Shown: piece by piece, positions 54,662 through 63,259 of the stretch
Numbering within the stretch: the stretch's first letter is position 1
How the letters are laid out: each line of letters opens with the position of its first letter
Assembly (NCBI GenBank): GCA_964615765.1
Contig: CAZTQN010000019.1
Coordinates: 10,566 to 74,565, forward strand
DNA length: 64,000 bases
DNA from: CAZTQN01 sp964615765
GTDB taxonomy: Bacteria > Planctomycetota > Phycisphaerae > Phycisphaerales > UBA1924
Direction: 5' to 3'
Position numbers and translations under genes: made by a program
The notes under the pieces: generated by a model
Told to the model about the DNA's origin: nothing
Seen by the model: the letters and a program-made list of their open reading frames with translations, nothing else
The model's database searches: none

Positions 54662-55828
54662 CTAGTGCGGGCGGGCGATGCCCTGATAGAGCCCGGCCAG
54701 GCGGACGCCGATCGCGCTCGGGGCCAGGTGTTCATCGACCCACGCCCGCCCCCGGTTCAGCACCGCCTCCGGCTGCTGACGCGCCCGCGCGATGGCCCGC
54801 TGCCACGCCTTGCCCAGGTCGGCCGGCTGCGGCTCGGAGATCTCAGCCAGCCCGGCCTCGTGCAGCTCGCCCGCGATCGCCAGGTTCCGCGTCAGGACCG
54901 GCACCGAGCCGACGCACAGCGCCTCGACGGCGACATAGCCGAAGTTCTCGTGGAGCGAGTTGAGCGTCAGCACGTCGCCCGCGGCGAGCGCGGCCCACTT
55001 GTCGTCGCCACGAACCCAGCCCGAGAACACGCACCACTCGGCGACGTTCAGCGCCGCGGCCAGTTCGCGCAGCGTGCGCTCGTACGCCTCTTCCCCACCA
55101 CCGACGAGGATCAGTCGCGGGCGCTGTTCGGGGGTGATTGTCGCCAACGCGCGGATCGCGATCTCGACGCGTTTCACGGGGTGCAGTCGCCCGAGGAAGA
55201 CCACGACCGGCTCGCCGGGCCTCGCGCCGAAGCGGGTGCGGGCCGCGGCGCGGAACGCCGCGTCGATCGGGAACGTTGGCGGCTCGACCGGCAGCGGGAT
55301 CGCGTGCAGGCGCTCGCGCGGGTACCCGGCGGGGATGAGGCTGTGGTCGCGCTCCTCGGGCGTGACGAACACCATCGCCGCGGCGGCCTTCAGCGTCGCG
55401 CGAAGGCCCATCGCCATGAACACTTCCTTCTTCAGTCGCTTCTGGTTGTACGCCTCGCGCACGAGCATGCCGTGCGGCTCCCACACGTACGGGATGCCCG
55501 CGCGCCGGCACGCGGCTCCGGCGGCGAGCAGGTCGGGCGACCACAGCCCGTGCATGTGCAGCAGATCGAACGAGCGCGCCCGCGCAGCGTCCACCACCGC
55601 GCGCCCCAAAGGGCCTGGACGGATCGACCGCCCGTACGGCGCGAGCGTGAACCGCGCGGGAGCCGCGTTGACCACCGGCCACGCCGGGTCGCCGTCCGCC
55701 GGGCGGGCGCAGAAGGCCTGCACCGAGAGCTCCGCCCGCGTTCGGAGCGCGGCGAGCGTGCCGAGAAACGCCGTCGACGTGCCCCCCGCCGTCGCGTCGA
55801 TGGTCTGGATGAACTGGGCGATGCGCAC
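54662..55828 (-). CDS. GT4-family glycosyltransferase
   Basis: GTG at 55828 is taken as the start (VRIAQFIQTIDATAGGTSTAFLGTL) because it lies 2 bp after the upstream methyltransferase stop and begins the conserved first strand; the longer frame overlaps that gene. The 388-residue product has FDLLHMHGLWSPDLLAAGAACRRAGIPYVWEPHGML, VFVTPEERDHSLIPAGYP, PVVVFLGRLHPVKRVEIAIRAL, LILVGGGEEAYERTLREL and ALAAGDVLTLNSLHENFGYVAVEALCVGSVPVL, a full GT4 set including the E-x7-E site. The donor and acceptor sugars are unknown. Confidence 0.88.
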   Translation of the reverse strand: MRIAQFIQTIDATAGGTSTAFLGTLAALRTRAELSVQAFCARPADGDPAWPVVNAAPARFTLAPYGRSIRPGPLGRAVVDAARARSFDLLHMHGLWSPDLLAAGAACRRAGIPYVWEPHGMLVREAYNQKRLKKEVFMAMGLRATLKAAAAMVFVTPEERDHSLIPAGYPRERLHAIPLPVEPPTFPIDAAFRAAARTRFGARPGEPVVVFLGRLHPVKRVEIAIRALATITPEQRPRLILVGGGEEAYERTLRELAAALNVAEWCVFSGWVRGDDKWAALAAGDVLTLNSLHENFGYVAVEALCVGSVPVLTRNLAIAGELHEAGLAEISEPQPADLGKAWQRAIARARQQPEAVLNRGRAWVDEHLAPSAIGVRLAGLYQGIARPH

Positions 55829-55830
55829 GA

Positions 55831-56757
55831 TTATGTGGGCTTCTGCCAAGTAGCGAGCAGCCGCTCGCACAGGAGTTCATCGTCCCGATACTCGGCGAGC
55901 TCGCCGGCGGCGCGCAGGTCCGCGAGCGCGGTCCGGAGCACGCTCTCATCCGGGCGCCCGGAAAGCTCGACGATCGCTCCCGGGTGTTCGCTTGCGAAGA
56001 TCTCGCGCCATTGGTCGACCCGCACGCCATTCAGATACGCGCTTGCCACCACGGACGTCGAGTGTTTCGGGCGAAGGTGGGCCCACAGCGGGATCCCCTC
56101 CCGCTCGCCCGCGATGATGCGGAGGTCGTGGAAGCCGTCTTCCGTCGTGATCGGGTGCAGAGAAGTGAAGCTCACACCTCCCGGCTTGAGGACGCGGCGT
56201 ACCTCACGGAGGACGGCGGCGGGGTCTGGAAAATGTTCGAAGACGTCAAAGGAGTACACGAAGTCGAACGTCGCGTCCGCGTAGGTGAGACGGGTCGCGT
56301 CCATCTGCTCGACCCTGAACGACGCCAGACGCCCAGCTCCGAGTTGCCGGGCCAGCTCATCGCGGAACGCCCGGTCGAAACCGATGAACTTGCGCGCCAC
56401 CGTCTTCACGACGCGCTTGACGCCGTTGGTTCGTAGCATGGACACGTAGGCCGGCAGGTCAAACCCGCTCGGAATGACGTCGAGGTCGATGCCGACCACG
56501 TCGTTCCTGAGGGCAAACACGCCCAACTGACGGGGCAACTGACCCACCCCGAGTTCGAGCATTTTGAGCCGCTCAAGCTTCACGCCCGTGTGCTTGGCAA
56601 CAACATCCTCAGCCTGCCGCACCGCCGCGATCGTCCGGGCGACGTGCGGGCCGATCTCACGCTTGGACCGCATCGTGCCGCGGGCAAGGCGGACAAAGTC
56701 CTGAGCCCAGCCGGAGCGTTCGTTGACCGAGGTGTACGAGCGGATTTGCTCAGGCAC
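55831..56757 (-). CDS. SAM-dependent class I methyltransferase
   Basis: A 308-residue protein. SAM-binding motif I is LKMLELGVGQLPRQLG (around residue 60), the acidic motif II VVGIDLDVIP, motif post-I YADATFDFVYSFDVFEHFPDP, and VLREVRRVLKPGGVSFTSLHPITTEDGFHD is the usual Methyltransf_11 C-terminal motif. It probably modifies a sugar or lipid-linked intermediate, given its location as first gene of a three-gene glycosyltransferase operon. The start at 56757 (MPEQIRSYTSVNERSGWAQD) is the first ATG in frame; no strong ribosome-binding site is evident. Confidence 0.85.
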   Translation of the reverse strand: MPEQIRSYTSVNERSGWAQDFVRLARGTMRSKREIGPHVARTIAAVRQAEDVVAKHTGVKLERLKMLELGVGQLPRQLGVFALRNDVVGIDLDVIPSGFDLPAYVSMLRTNGVKRVVKTVARKFIGFDRAFRDELARQLGAGRLASFRVEQMDATRLTYADATFDFVYSFDVFEHFPDPAAVLREVRRVLKPGGVSFTSLHPITTEDGFHDLRIIAGEREGIPLWAHLRPKHSTSVVASAYLNGVRVDQWREIFASEHPGAIVELSGRPDESVLRTALADLRAAGELAEYRDDELLCERLLATWQKPT

Positions 56758-56839
56758 GCCGCAGGGTACCCGGCGTTCATTCCTGCTTCAAGACGGGACA
56801 TCGTAGTGCATCTCTGGGGAATGCTTGGTCGAGCGCCGA

Positions 56840-59107
56840 CTACTGGCCACAGTTGGCCCACAGCCCTCCCGCTGCCAGATATGCGGCTTCGAAGGCCGTC
56901 TGATCAGAGGCATCGACCACCCCGTTACAGTTAAAATCCGCGAGCGCCGACGTGCTGGGGAGATTGCGGAACCAGCACAAATCGTCTAGGTCAACACTTC
57001 CATCCCTGTCAACATCGGCATCAGAGAAGTTGCCGTACCAGGTATTGAATAACGTAAGGTCTTGTGCATTGACTGACCCGTCACAGTTGACATCTGCAGC
57101 GACATCTGCGGCGCTGTACCGCGTCGTAAACAGCTTGTGATCACACGGAGAGATCACGCCATCGTGGTTGAAGTCCGCCGGAACGAGGTCATCTTTCGGG
57201 CATCTCTCCCCCAAGGTTTGTGCGAGATCAAACCAAGCAACGAAGGGCTGTGAAGACTCGAGCTCAGAGATTGCCAAGACGTATTGATTGTTGCCGAGCC
57301 ATGTAGTACCAGTGACAACAACCGACGGTGAAACCCGACGTGGTCCCGACCCGGTCGGTACGGTTCCCGACACCAAAACATCTTGCACGCCTGATCCAGG
57401 CCGTACCCCGCGCAGTACGTACTCGATGGACTGCGGACCGTTGGCGGCAACACCAAACTCGGCGTTCAGCATAAGTCGAGCTTTGCTCGCAGCATTGTCC
57501 TGTCGGACACACAACCACGCCAGCTGCGCGGTGTAGACGCCGTTGTTCAGCTCAGCATCAACCACGACCCGATTAAACTCAGCATAATGGAGCTGGTTCC
57601 AGAGATTCATCTGCCCGGCCGGAGTCACCGTTCCAACAGCATCAACGATCCTCGCGTTCCCACCCCTCTGTACAAATGCGTTGGCAATATTCCATCCGTA
57701 TGCGTCGGTCAGGGCTTGCATGTATTGTTGCCAATGCGACGGAGGCAGCGTGGAAATGTCGAGGCCTCCAAAATGGTTCCAGAACAGAAAATCGTTGGCC
57801 CCTCGCGAGCGGCATAGTCCGAACAACCGCGTGATGTACTGCCTGATCGGCATCGGAGACAGGCCCTGATCCCATCCCTGGAATGCGGGCGATGGGTATT
57901 GAGGGCCATCGAACATTAGTGATCCGATCCAAGGCACAATACTGCCCAGCTGGACGCCGGGAGACTGGAGAATGCTATCAAGTTGGTCCCTATATTCACG
58001 CAGAGATGCCTCGGCCGTAGTTTCTGTGCCGAGTCGATGAGAAGGGCGGACGTAGGAGAACACCGGCGCATGATCGGAGAACGCGTTGGCAAACGAGTAG
58101 GTGAGCGGTGAAATCCCCCCCTGGTTATCTGCGCCAACGTCAAACGGGTCCCTCCACTCCCGCCTTGCAAAGGGCGGCAAGGCCAGAGCTGTTGCAGATG
58201 TGCCAAAGTTGCATATGTCGTCATTGATGGTAGAGACGTAGTACCAATTGGACATGTTGAAGTTGACCGTCGTCTGCCATTGCGGCCGTGCTGGATTTGT
58301 TGCGTCGCTTACGGCGGCGGCGGCGGCCTGCTGCCAAGCGCTCACAAATGCAGCCGCCTGAGCTTGGTAGCACACCGAATCATACCATCTACGAAAGTGC
58401 GCCTGACTCGACGGCAAAACGCCGCCGGGGAGGCAGTTTACATAGTCGGAGTAGAGTTGGCTCAACGTCTTGCTCCCGAATCCCTCCACGGGTACCGTTG
58501 CAAATCGCGGATCATTCACAAGAAAGTTCATGAAAAACGTGTAGCTGTTGGGATTTCCAACGTCACGAAGCAGTTTCTCGACATCGAAGTCCAAACGGTC
58601 CGGCACAGCCCGTCGAGGAGTAATCTTGTCGTACTCAATGATGAAGTCCCGGATCCAATTGACCGCGGCAGCTTTCCCGACCTGGAACCACGGAGTTCGC
58701 CTCATCTGCGGATCGTTCGGGTTGACAGGATTTCCGCTGGCATCACGAACCTGGTCGCTAGGGTGGAAGAAGAGCTGCACTGAGTTGTTCAGGTCCGACG
58801 CACAGACGCTCTCAAGGTTTGCCGAACCTTCACCAAACGCTTCCAACATCAAGCAGAACTTGCTGGAAGGAAGATTCGCGGCCGCCGCGTACGCCACCGC
58901 GGCGGCCTGTGCCGGGGTTCTTTGCACATACCGGTACATGCACGAAGGGTCCTGAAGACCGTAGTAGTCAACAGTGTACATGCGAGTGATCTTGTTGAAC
59001 CGTGGGTCAAACCCACCGTTCACATCGGTCCAATAGAAGACCCTGGGCTGGGCGTGCAGCGTGTGAGCGAGGAGAACGGCAACGAGAACAGTTAGTGCAG
59101 TTCGCAT
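56840..59107 (-). CDS. Large secreted protein with C-terminal dockerin-like Ca-binding repeats
   Basis: A 755-residue protein with signal peptide MRTALTVLVAVLLAHTLHAQ. The central region (about 20-500) starts VFYWTDVNGGFDPRFNKITRMYTVDYYG and includes PDRLDFDVEKLLRDVGNPNSY and FLFWNHFGGLDISTLPPS. The aromatic/acidic pattern could be a glycosidase-like barrel, but I cannot assign a family. Residues about 650-755 hold four repeats of the D-x-N-x-DG-x-(I/V) type (ADFNHDGVISPCDHKLF, ADVNCDGSVNAQDLTLF, ADVDRDGSVDLDDLCWF, ADFNCNGVVDASDQTAF), ending near a Cys (LWANCGQ). GC, about 54 percent by eye, is far below the neighbours. It is single, between the methyltransferase and acetyltransferase genes. 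Confidence 0.75.
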   Translation of the reverse strand: MRTALTVLVAVLLAHTLHAQPRVFYWTDVNGGFDPRFNKITRMYTVDYYGLQDPSCMYRYVQRTPAQAAAVAYAAAANLPSSKFCLMLEAFGEGSANLESVCASDLNNSVQLFFHPSDQVRDASGNPVNPNDPQMRRTPWFQVGKAAAVNWIRDFIIEYDKITPRRAVPDRLDFDVEKLLRDVGNPNSYTFFMNFLVNDPRFATVPVEGFGSKTLSQLYSDYVNCLPGGVLPSSQAHFRRWYDSVCYQAQAAAFVSAWQQAAAAAVSDATNPARPQWQTTVNFNMSNWYYVSTINDDICNFGTSATALALPPFARREWRDPFDVGADNQGGISPLTYSFANAFSDHAPVFSYVRPSHRLGTETTAEASLREYRDQLDSILQSPGVQLGSIVPWIGSLMFDGPQYPSPAFQGWDQGLSPMPIRQYITRLFGLCRSRGANDFLFWNHFGGLDISTLPPSHWQQYMQALTDAYGWNIANAFVQRGGNARIVDAVGTVTPAGQMNLWNQLHYAEFNRVVVDAELNNGVYTAQLAWLCVRQDNAASKARLMLNAEFGVAANGPQSIEYVLRGVRPGSGVQDVLVSGTVPTGSGPRRVSPSVVVTGTTWLGNNQYVLAISELESSQPFVAWFDLAQTLGERCPKDDLVPADFNHDGVISPCDHKLFTTRYSAADVAADVNCDGSVNAQDLTLFNTWYGNFSDADVDRDGSVDLDDLCWFRNLPSTSALADFNCNGVVDASDQTAFEAAYLAAGGLWANCGQ

Positions 59108-59208
59108 GTGAGCTCCAATGAGCTGACAAAGGCACGGCAGCTCTTTTGGACGCCCAAGCTAACGCTTCAGAGAGCTTGACGCAATCCCCAGAAGTGGTAT
59201 TTCAGCCA

Positions 59209-59811
59209 CTAAACTCGAGATCCGATGCGTCTCGCTGGATTCCCGCCGACAATTTCGCCTTCTAAAACGTTCGAAACAACCACCGACCGCGCCGCAACAA
59301 CGCAGTTATGCCCGACGCGCACATCCGGGCCGATGAACGCGTCCGCGCAGATCCACGTGCCGCTCCCGATCGTGATTGTTGATCGGAGCAGGGGCAGCGT
59401 CGGGTCGCGATGGTCGTGACTCCCGGCACACAAGTGAACATTCTGCGAGATCGTCGTGTGCGCCCCGATCACCACCGGACCGAGGTTGTACACGTGCACC
59501 CGGTCGCCCAGGCTCGACCATTCGCCCGTTCGGAGCAGCCACGGGTGGTGGACCTTTACGCTCCCGCGGATGTTGGTTGTCGGGTGTACGTCGCCGCCGA
59601 ACAGGCGGAGCAGGCGGGCCCGCCCGCGCGAGCCGACGACGGGCCACAGCGTCGCCTGCACCAGCCGCCAGACCAGCTTCCGCGCGTATTCCGAGCGGGA
59701 ATACGGGGCCCCGCGGCTGAGGTCCAGGCGGAGGAAGATCCGTTCCGGCGGTGGCTCGGGCGGCGGGAGCGTCGGGGGCGTCGGTCGGTGTGTGCCGGGT
59801 GCCGTGGACAT
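59209..59811 (-). CDS. WcaF-like sugar O-acetyltransferase (left-handed beta helix)
   Basis: A 200-residue hexapeptide-repeat acyltransferase. A Pro-rich N-terminus leads to LVWRLVQATLWPVVGSRGRARLLRLFGG, the segment characteristic of WcaF/NodL-type enzymes of colanic-acid and exopolysaccharide synthesis. Hexad turns follow (VHPTTNIRGSVKVHHPWLLRTGE, HTTISQNVHLCAGSHDH, STITIGSGTWICADAFIGPDVRVGHNCVVAARSVVVSN). A catalytic-type His is in GSHDHRD. It likely transfers acetyl from acetyl-CoA to a polymer sugar. It is divergent from the GT2 pair with 223 bp between starts. Confidence 0.88.
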   Translation of the reverse strand: MSTAPGTHRPTPPTLPPPEPPPERIFLRLDLSRGAPYSRSEYARKLVWRLVQATLWPVVGSRGRARLLRLFGGDVHPTTNIRGSVKVHHPWLLRTGEWSSLGDRVHVYNLGPVVIGAHTTISQNVHLCAGSHDHRDPTLPLLRSTITIGSGTWICADAFIGPDVRVGHNCVVAARSVVVSNVLEGEIVGGNPARRIGSRV

Positions 59812-60034
59812 GTGCTCGGATTATCGACCCGCAGCCCCCACGGAGATTGCTCGCCCTTCGGGCGACCAGGCAACGTTGGCCGATCGACGGTGGTCTTCAC
59901 GCCGATCCTGTTTATCCCGCCCATCACCCGTACAACCTTCCACCCCGGCGGCAACCCGGAGACCCCTCAGGCACGAATACCCTGACGGCCGCGAACTTGG
60001 CCGAACTCGCCAACCGCCCGGCTCCGGCCGGTCG

Positions 60035-61027
60035 ATGATCCGTCTCCCGGGACCCGACGTGCACGCACCGACACCTGCCAACACCCCCTCGCGCTCCGCA
60101 CTGCCCACGCCCAACGCCGCGCGCCCGCCTGTCTCCATCGTCATCCTCACCTACAACGAAGCCATCAACATCCGCGAGTGCATCGAGTCCTGCGCCTGGT
60201 GCGACGACGTCCACGTGCTCGACTCCGGCTCGACCGACGGCACGCAGGAAATCGCCCAGAGCCTCGGCGCCACCGTGCACTTCAACAAGTTCAAGAGCTT
60301 CGGCGACCAGCGCAACTGGGCCATCGACCACATCCCCTGCAAGCACCCGTGGCACTTCCACCTCGACGCCGACGAGCGCTTCGTGCCCGGGCTGGTTGAT
60401 GAGATGGCCCGCCGCCTGAAGCCCGACGGCGCCGGCGAAGGGCACGACGCCTATCTCTGCCCCAGCAAGATGATCCTGATGGGCCGCTGGCTGAAGTACT
60501 CCGGCGGGTACCCGTCGTACCAGGTCCGCCTGTTCCGCTTCGGGCGCTGCCGCTTTGTCGACTTCGGGCACGGCCAGCGTGAAGACTGCGCCGGCTCCAT
60601 CGGCACCATCGACACGCCGTACATCCACTACAACTTCTCCAAGGGCTTGCTCGAGTGGTTCTACAAGCACAACGACTACTCGACGCGTGAGGGCAACGAG
60701 GCGATGCTCATCCGCTCGCACGGGCGCCCGCCCATCGCCCACCTCGTCACCGGCGACCCGACCACCCGCCGCCGGCACTGGAAGAACATGAGCTACTTCA
60801 TCCGCGGGCGCTTCCTGTTCCGCTTTCTGTACAACTACGCGCTCCGCGGCGGGTTCCTCGACGGGGCCGCGGGCATCCGCTACTGCTCGATGATCAGCGC
60901 GTACGAGTATTGGACCGAACTCAAGATCCGCGAGCGGGCCCGCCCGTGGGACAACGCGACCATGGGCCTGGTCGAAAAACTGCTCCGCGAAGACGGCGCC
61001 CGGGCGCGCGGGAGCGCCCGCCCATGA
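60035..61027 (+). CDS. Glycosyltransferase family 2, WaaE-like
   Basis: The ATG at 60035 is chosen because the disordered leader then continues to PVSIVILTYNEAINIRECIESCAWCDDVHVLDSGSTDGTQEIAQSLGATV, the GT2 nucleotide-binding start. Catalytic DAD equivalent: FHLDADERFVPGLVDEMARRL. Later parts (MILMGRWLKYSGGYPSYQVRLFRFGRCRFVDFGHGQ, HYNFSKGLLEWFYKHNDYSTREG) match beta-1,4-glucosyltransferases of LPS core assembly (WaaE/KdtX type). The 330-residue product overlaps the next GT2 by 4 bp (ATGA), and the two are related in layout, suggesting a tandem duplication. Confidence 0.87.
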   Translation: MIRLPGPDVHAPTPANTPSRSALPTPNAARPPVSIVILTYNEAINIRECIESCAWCDDVHVLDSGSTDGTQEIAQSLGATVHFNKFKSFGDQRNWAIDHIPCKHPWHFHLDADERFVPGLVDEMARRLKPDGAGEGHDAYLCPSKMILMGRWLKYSGGYPSYQVRLFRFGRCRFVDFGHGQREDCAGSIGTIDTPYIHYNFSKGLLEWFYKHNDYSTREGNEAMLIRSHGRPPIAHLVTGDPTTRRRHWKNMSYFIRGRFLFRFLYNYALRGGFLDGAAGIRYCSMISAYEYWTELKIRERARPWDNATMGLVEKLLREDGARARGSARP

Positions 61028-62046
61028 CCACACCGCCCACCGCCTCACAGCCCGCCGGCGCCTCTCAGCCACCCGCCGCGCCGCACGGGCACACCAACGG
61101 TGCCGCGATGCAGGGCGCGATCCGCCCGGCCTCGCGCGGCAGCGGCTACGAGCCGGGCGTCATCAACGCTTCCAACGGGCTCATCGAAGTCCTGATCCCC
61201 ACGCTCAACGAGGCCGCCGTCATCCACGACACCGTCCGCAACGCGCTCTCCGTCGGGCCGGTGTTCGTGCTAGATTCCTGCTCGAAAGACGGCACGCAGG
61301 AGATCGCCCGGGCCGCGGGCGCGACGGTCGTCGAGCACGCCTTCGAGGGCTACGCCCGCCAGAAGAACTGGGGCCTGGACAACCTGCCGTGGAAGGGCAA
61401 GTGGGTCTTCATCCTCGACGCCGACGAGCGCATCACGCCCAAACTGCGGGCCGAACTGCTCCGCGTCATCCATGACCCGAACTGCGCCGAGGGTTTCTTC
61501 GTCAACCGCGTCGTGCTGTTCATGGGCAACGAGATCCGCCACGGCGGGCTGTACCCGTCGTGGAACCTCCGCTTCTTCCGCCGCGGCACGTGCCGCTACG
61601 AAGACCGCAGCGTCCACGAGCACATGGTCTGCGACGGTCGCACGGAATACCTCAAGCACGAGATGCTGCACATCCGCGGCGAGAGCGTGCACGAGTGGAT
61701 CCGCAAGCACATCCGCTACGCCGACCTCGAGAGCGACGAGTGGGTCAAGCTCCGCTACGGGCAGGACGCCGCGGCGAGCGCCGAGAAACTCTTCACGCGC
61801 ACGCTGAAATACCGCCAATACCTCCGGCGCGAGATCTGGCCACGCACCCCGTTCAAGCCCATCCTGCGCTTCGTGTACATGTACTTCCTGCGATTCGGCT
61901 TCCTGGACGGCGCGGGCGGGCGACACATGGCCCTCATGATGGCCGTCTACGAGTACATGATCGAACTGCTGTACCGCGACAAGCTCGACCGCATCGAACG
62001 CGGGAAGCTGGCGATGCCGGGGAGCGAGCCGCCTCGTACCAACTGA
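61024..62046 (+). CDS. Glycosyltransferase family 2, WaaE-like (second copy)
   Basis: A 340-residue paralogue of the preceding GT2. After a 50-residue disordered N-terminus, LIEVLIPTLNEAAVIHDTVRNALSVGPVFVLDSCSKDGTQEIARAAGATVV begins the GT2 domain. WVFILDADERITPKLRAELLRVI carries the metal-binding DAD motif, and NEIRHGGLYPSWNLRFFRRGTCRYEDRSVHEHM is the acceptor-side block. A C-terminal helix (PILRFVYMYFLRFGFLDG) may associate with the membrane. It is translationally coupled to the first copy and both probably add consecutive sugars. The 3' end converges on lpxD across 5 bp. Confidence 0.87.
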   Translation: MTTPPTASQPAGASQPPAAPHGHTNGAAMQGAIRPASRGSGYEPGVINASNGLIEVLIPTLNEAAVIHDTVRNALSVGPVFVLDSCSKDGTQEIARAAGATVVEHAFEGYARQKNWGLDNLPWKGKWVFILDADERITPKLRAELLRVIHDPNCAEGFFVNRVVLFMGNEIRHGGLYPSWNLRFFRRGTCRYEDRSVHEHMVCDGRTEYLKHEMLHIRGESVHEWIRKHIRYADLESDEWVKLRYGQDAAASAEKLFTRTLKYRQYLRREIWPRTPFKPILRFVYMYFLRFGFLDGAGGRHMALMMAVYEYMIELLYRDKLDRIERGKLAMPGSEPPRTN

Positions 62047-62051
62047 GCGCC

Positions 62052-63182
62052 TCACGCCCCGGTGCGATCGTGCGTGTTCTTCGAACTCGACCGGGCCCCT
62101 TCGCCGCCGCGCTCCGCGGCGTGCTTGGGCTGGGCCAGTTTCTTCAGCGCCGGCAGGAACTCCGGCAGCTTCTTCGCCGCGGCCCACGTGCGCATCTGGC
62201 GGCTGTGCGCGTACGCCGGCAGGCCCGACCACGCCTCACCCGCCGGAACATCGTCGAGCACGCCGGACTTGGCCCCGATCACGGCCCCCGCGCCGATGGT
62301 CAGGTTGTCGGCGATGCCCACGTGCCCCGCGATGATCGACCCATCGCCGATGGTCACGCTCCCCGCCACGCCCGTCACGCCGCAGATGAGAATGTTCTTG
62401 CCGATGTCGCAGTTGTGCCCGATCTGGCACAGGTTGTCGATCTTGGTGCCGTCGCCGACGCGTGTCGAGCCGAACTTGGCCCGGTCGACCGCGGTGCACG
62501 CGCCGATCTCAACCTCATCGCCGATCTTTACATCACCGATGTGCGGGATCTTGATCAGCCGCCCGGTCGACTTGTCCGGTCGGTACCCGAACCCGTCGGC
62601 GCCGATGACGCTGTTGGCGTGGATGATCGACCGCGTGCCGACGGAGCACCCGTCATAGACCACCACGCCCGGGTGCAGTTCGGCCCGCTCGCCGACGCGA
62701 ACCATCGCGCCCAGCGTCACCCGCGGGTGCAGCACGGTGTGCTCACCGACGACGGTGCCCGGGCCGATGACGCACAGCGCCCCGACCCGCGCGGTGTCCG
62801 CGACCCGCGCCGTCGGGTCGATCACCGCCGTCGGGTGCACGCCCTTCCCGGGTTGATGCCGCGGCAGGCGTTCGGCGACCATGTGCAGGAGGCGGATCAT
62901 CGCCAGGTCGGCGTCGTCGACGATGATGAGGGCCCGCGTGCTCGGGTCATGACCGGGCACTTCGACCCCGCGCGTCACGACCGCGGCGCCCGCGCGGCTA
63001 TTGGCCCACATGGCGGCGAACCGCGCGCTGCGGATGAACGTCAGCGCCTCGGGCCCCGCCGCCTCGATCCCCGAGACGGTCGACAGCACCACGTCGGGCG
63101 CGCCGATCAGTTGGCCGCCCAGCATCTGGGCCAAGGCGCCGGCGGGAAAGCGCAGGGAAGAACTCGGGGAAGTGCTCATCAA
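62052..63182 (-). CDS. lpxD: UDP-3-O-(3-hydroxyacyl)glucosamine N-acyltransferase
   Basis: Third enzyme of lipid A synthesis, adding a hydroxyacyl chain from acyl-ACP. Residues 1-100 form the uridine-binding LpxD domain (LAQMLGGQLIGAPDVVLSTVSGIEAAGPEALTFI). From about 115 a left-handed beta helix of hexapeptide repeats runs through PTAVIDPTARVADTARVG, NSVIGADGFGYRPD, GDEVEIGACTAVDRAKFGSTRVGDGTKIDNLCQIGHNCDIGKN (catalytic His near 256) and SIIAGHVGIADNLTIG. The C-terminal helix is SRQMRTWAAAKKLPEFLPALKKL. Start M1 or M2 (63179) are both possible. Its presence implies a lipid A-type outer membrane, consistent with the glycan locus. Confidence 0.95.
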   Translation of the reverse strand: MMSTSPSSSLRFPAGALAQMLGGQLIGAPDVVLSTVSGIEAAGPEALTFIRSARFAAMWANSRAGAAVVTRGVEVPGHDPSTRALIIVDDADLAMIRLLHMVAERLPRHQPGKGVHPTAVIDPTARVADTARVGALCVIGPGTVVGEHTVLHPRVTLGAMVRVGERAELHPGVVVYDGCSVGTRSIIHANSVIGADGFGYRPDKSTGRLIKIPHIGDVKIGDEVEIGACTAVDRAKFGSTRVGDGTKIDNLCQIGHNCDIGKNILICGVTGVAGSVTIGDGSIIAGHVGIADNLTIGAGAVIGAKSGVLDDVPAGEAWSGLPAYAHSRQMRTWAAAKKLPEFLPALKKLAQPKHAAERGGEGARSSSKNTHDRTGA

Positions 63183-63259
63183 CGGGCCCGGTCTGGTTCA
63201 GTCGGCGTGGTACAGGCGTGTCCGGTGCGCCCGCTTCGATGCCCCGCCGCCGACTTGGT

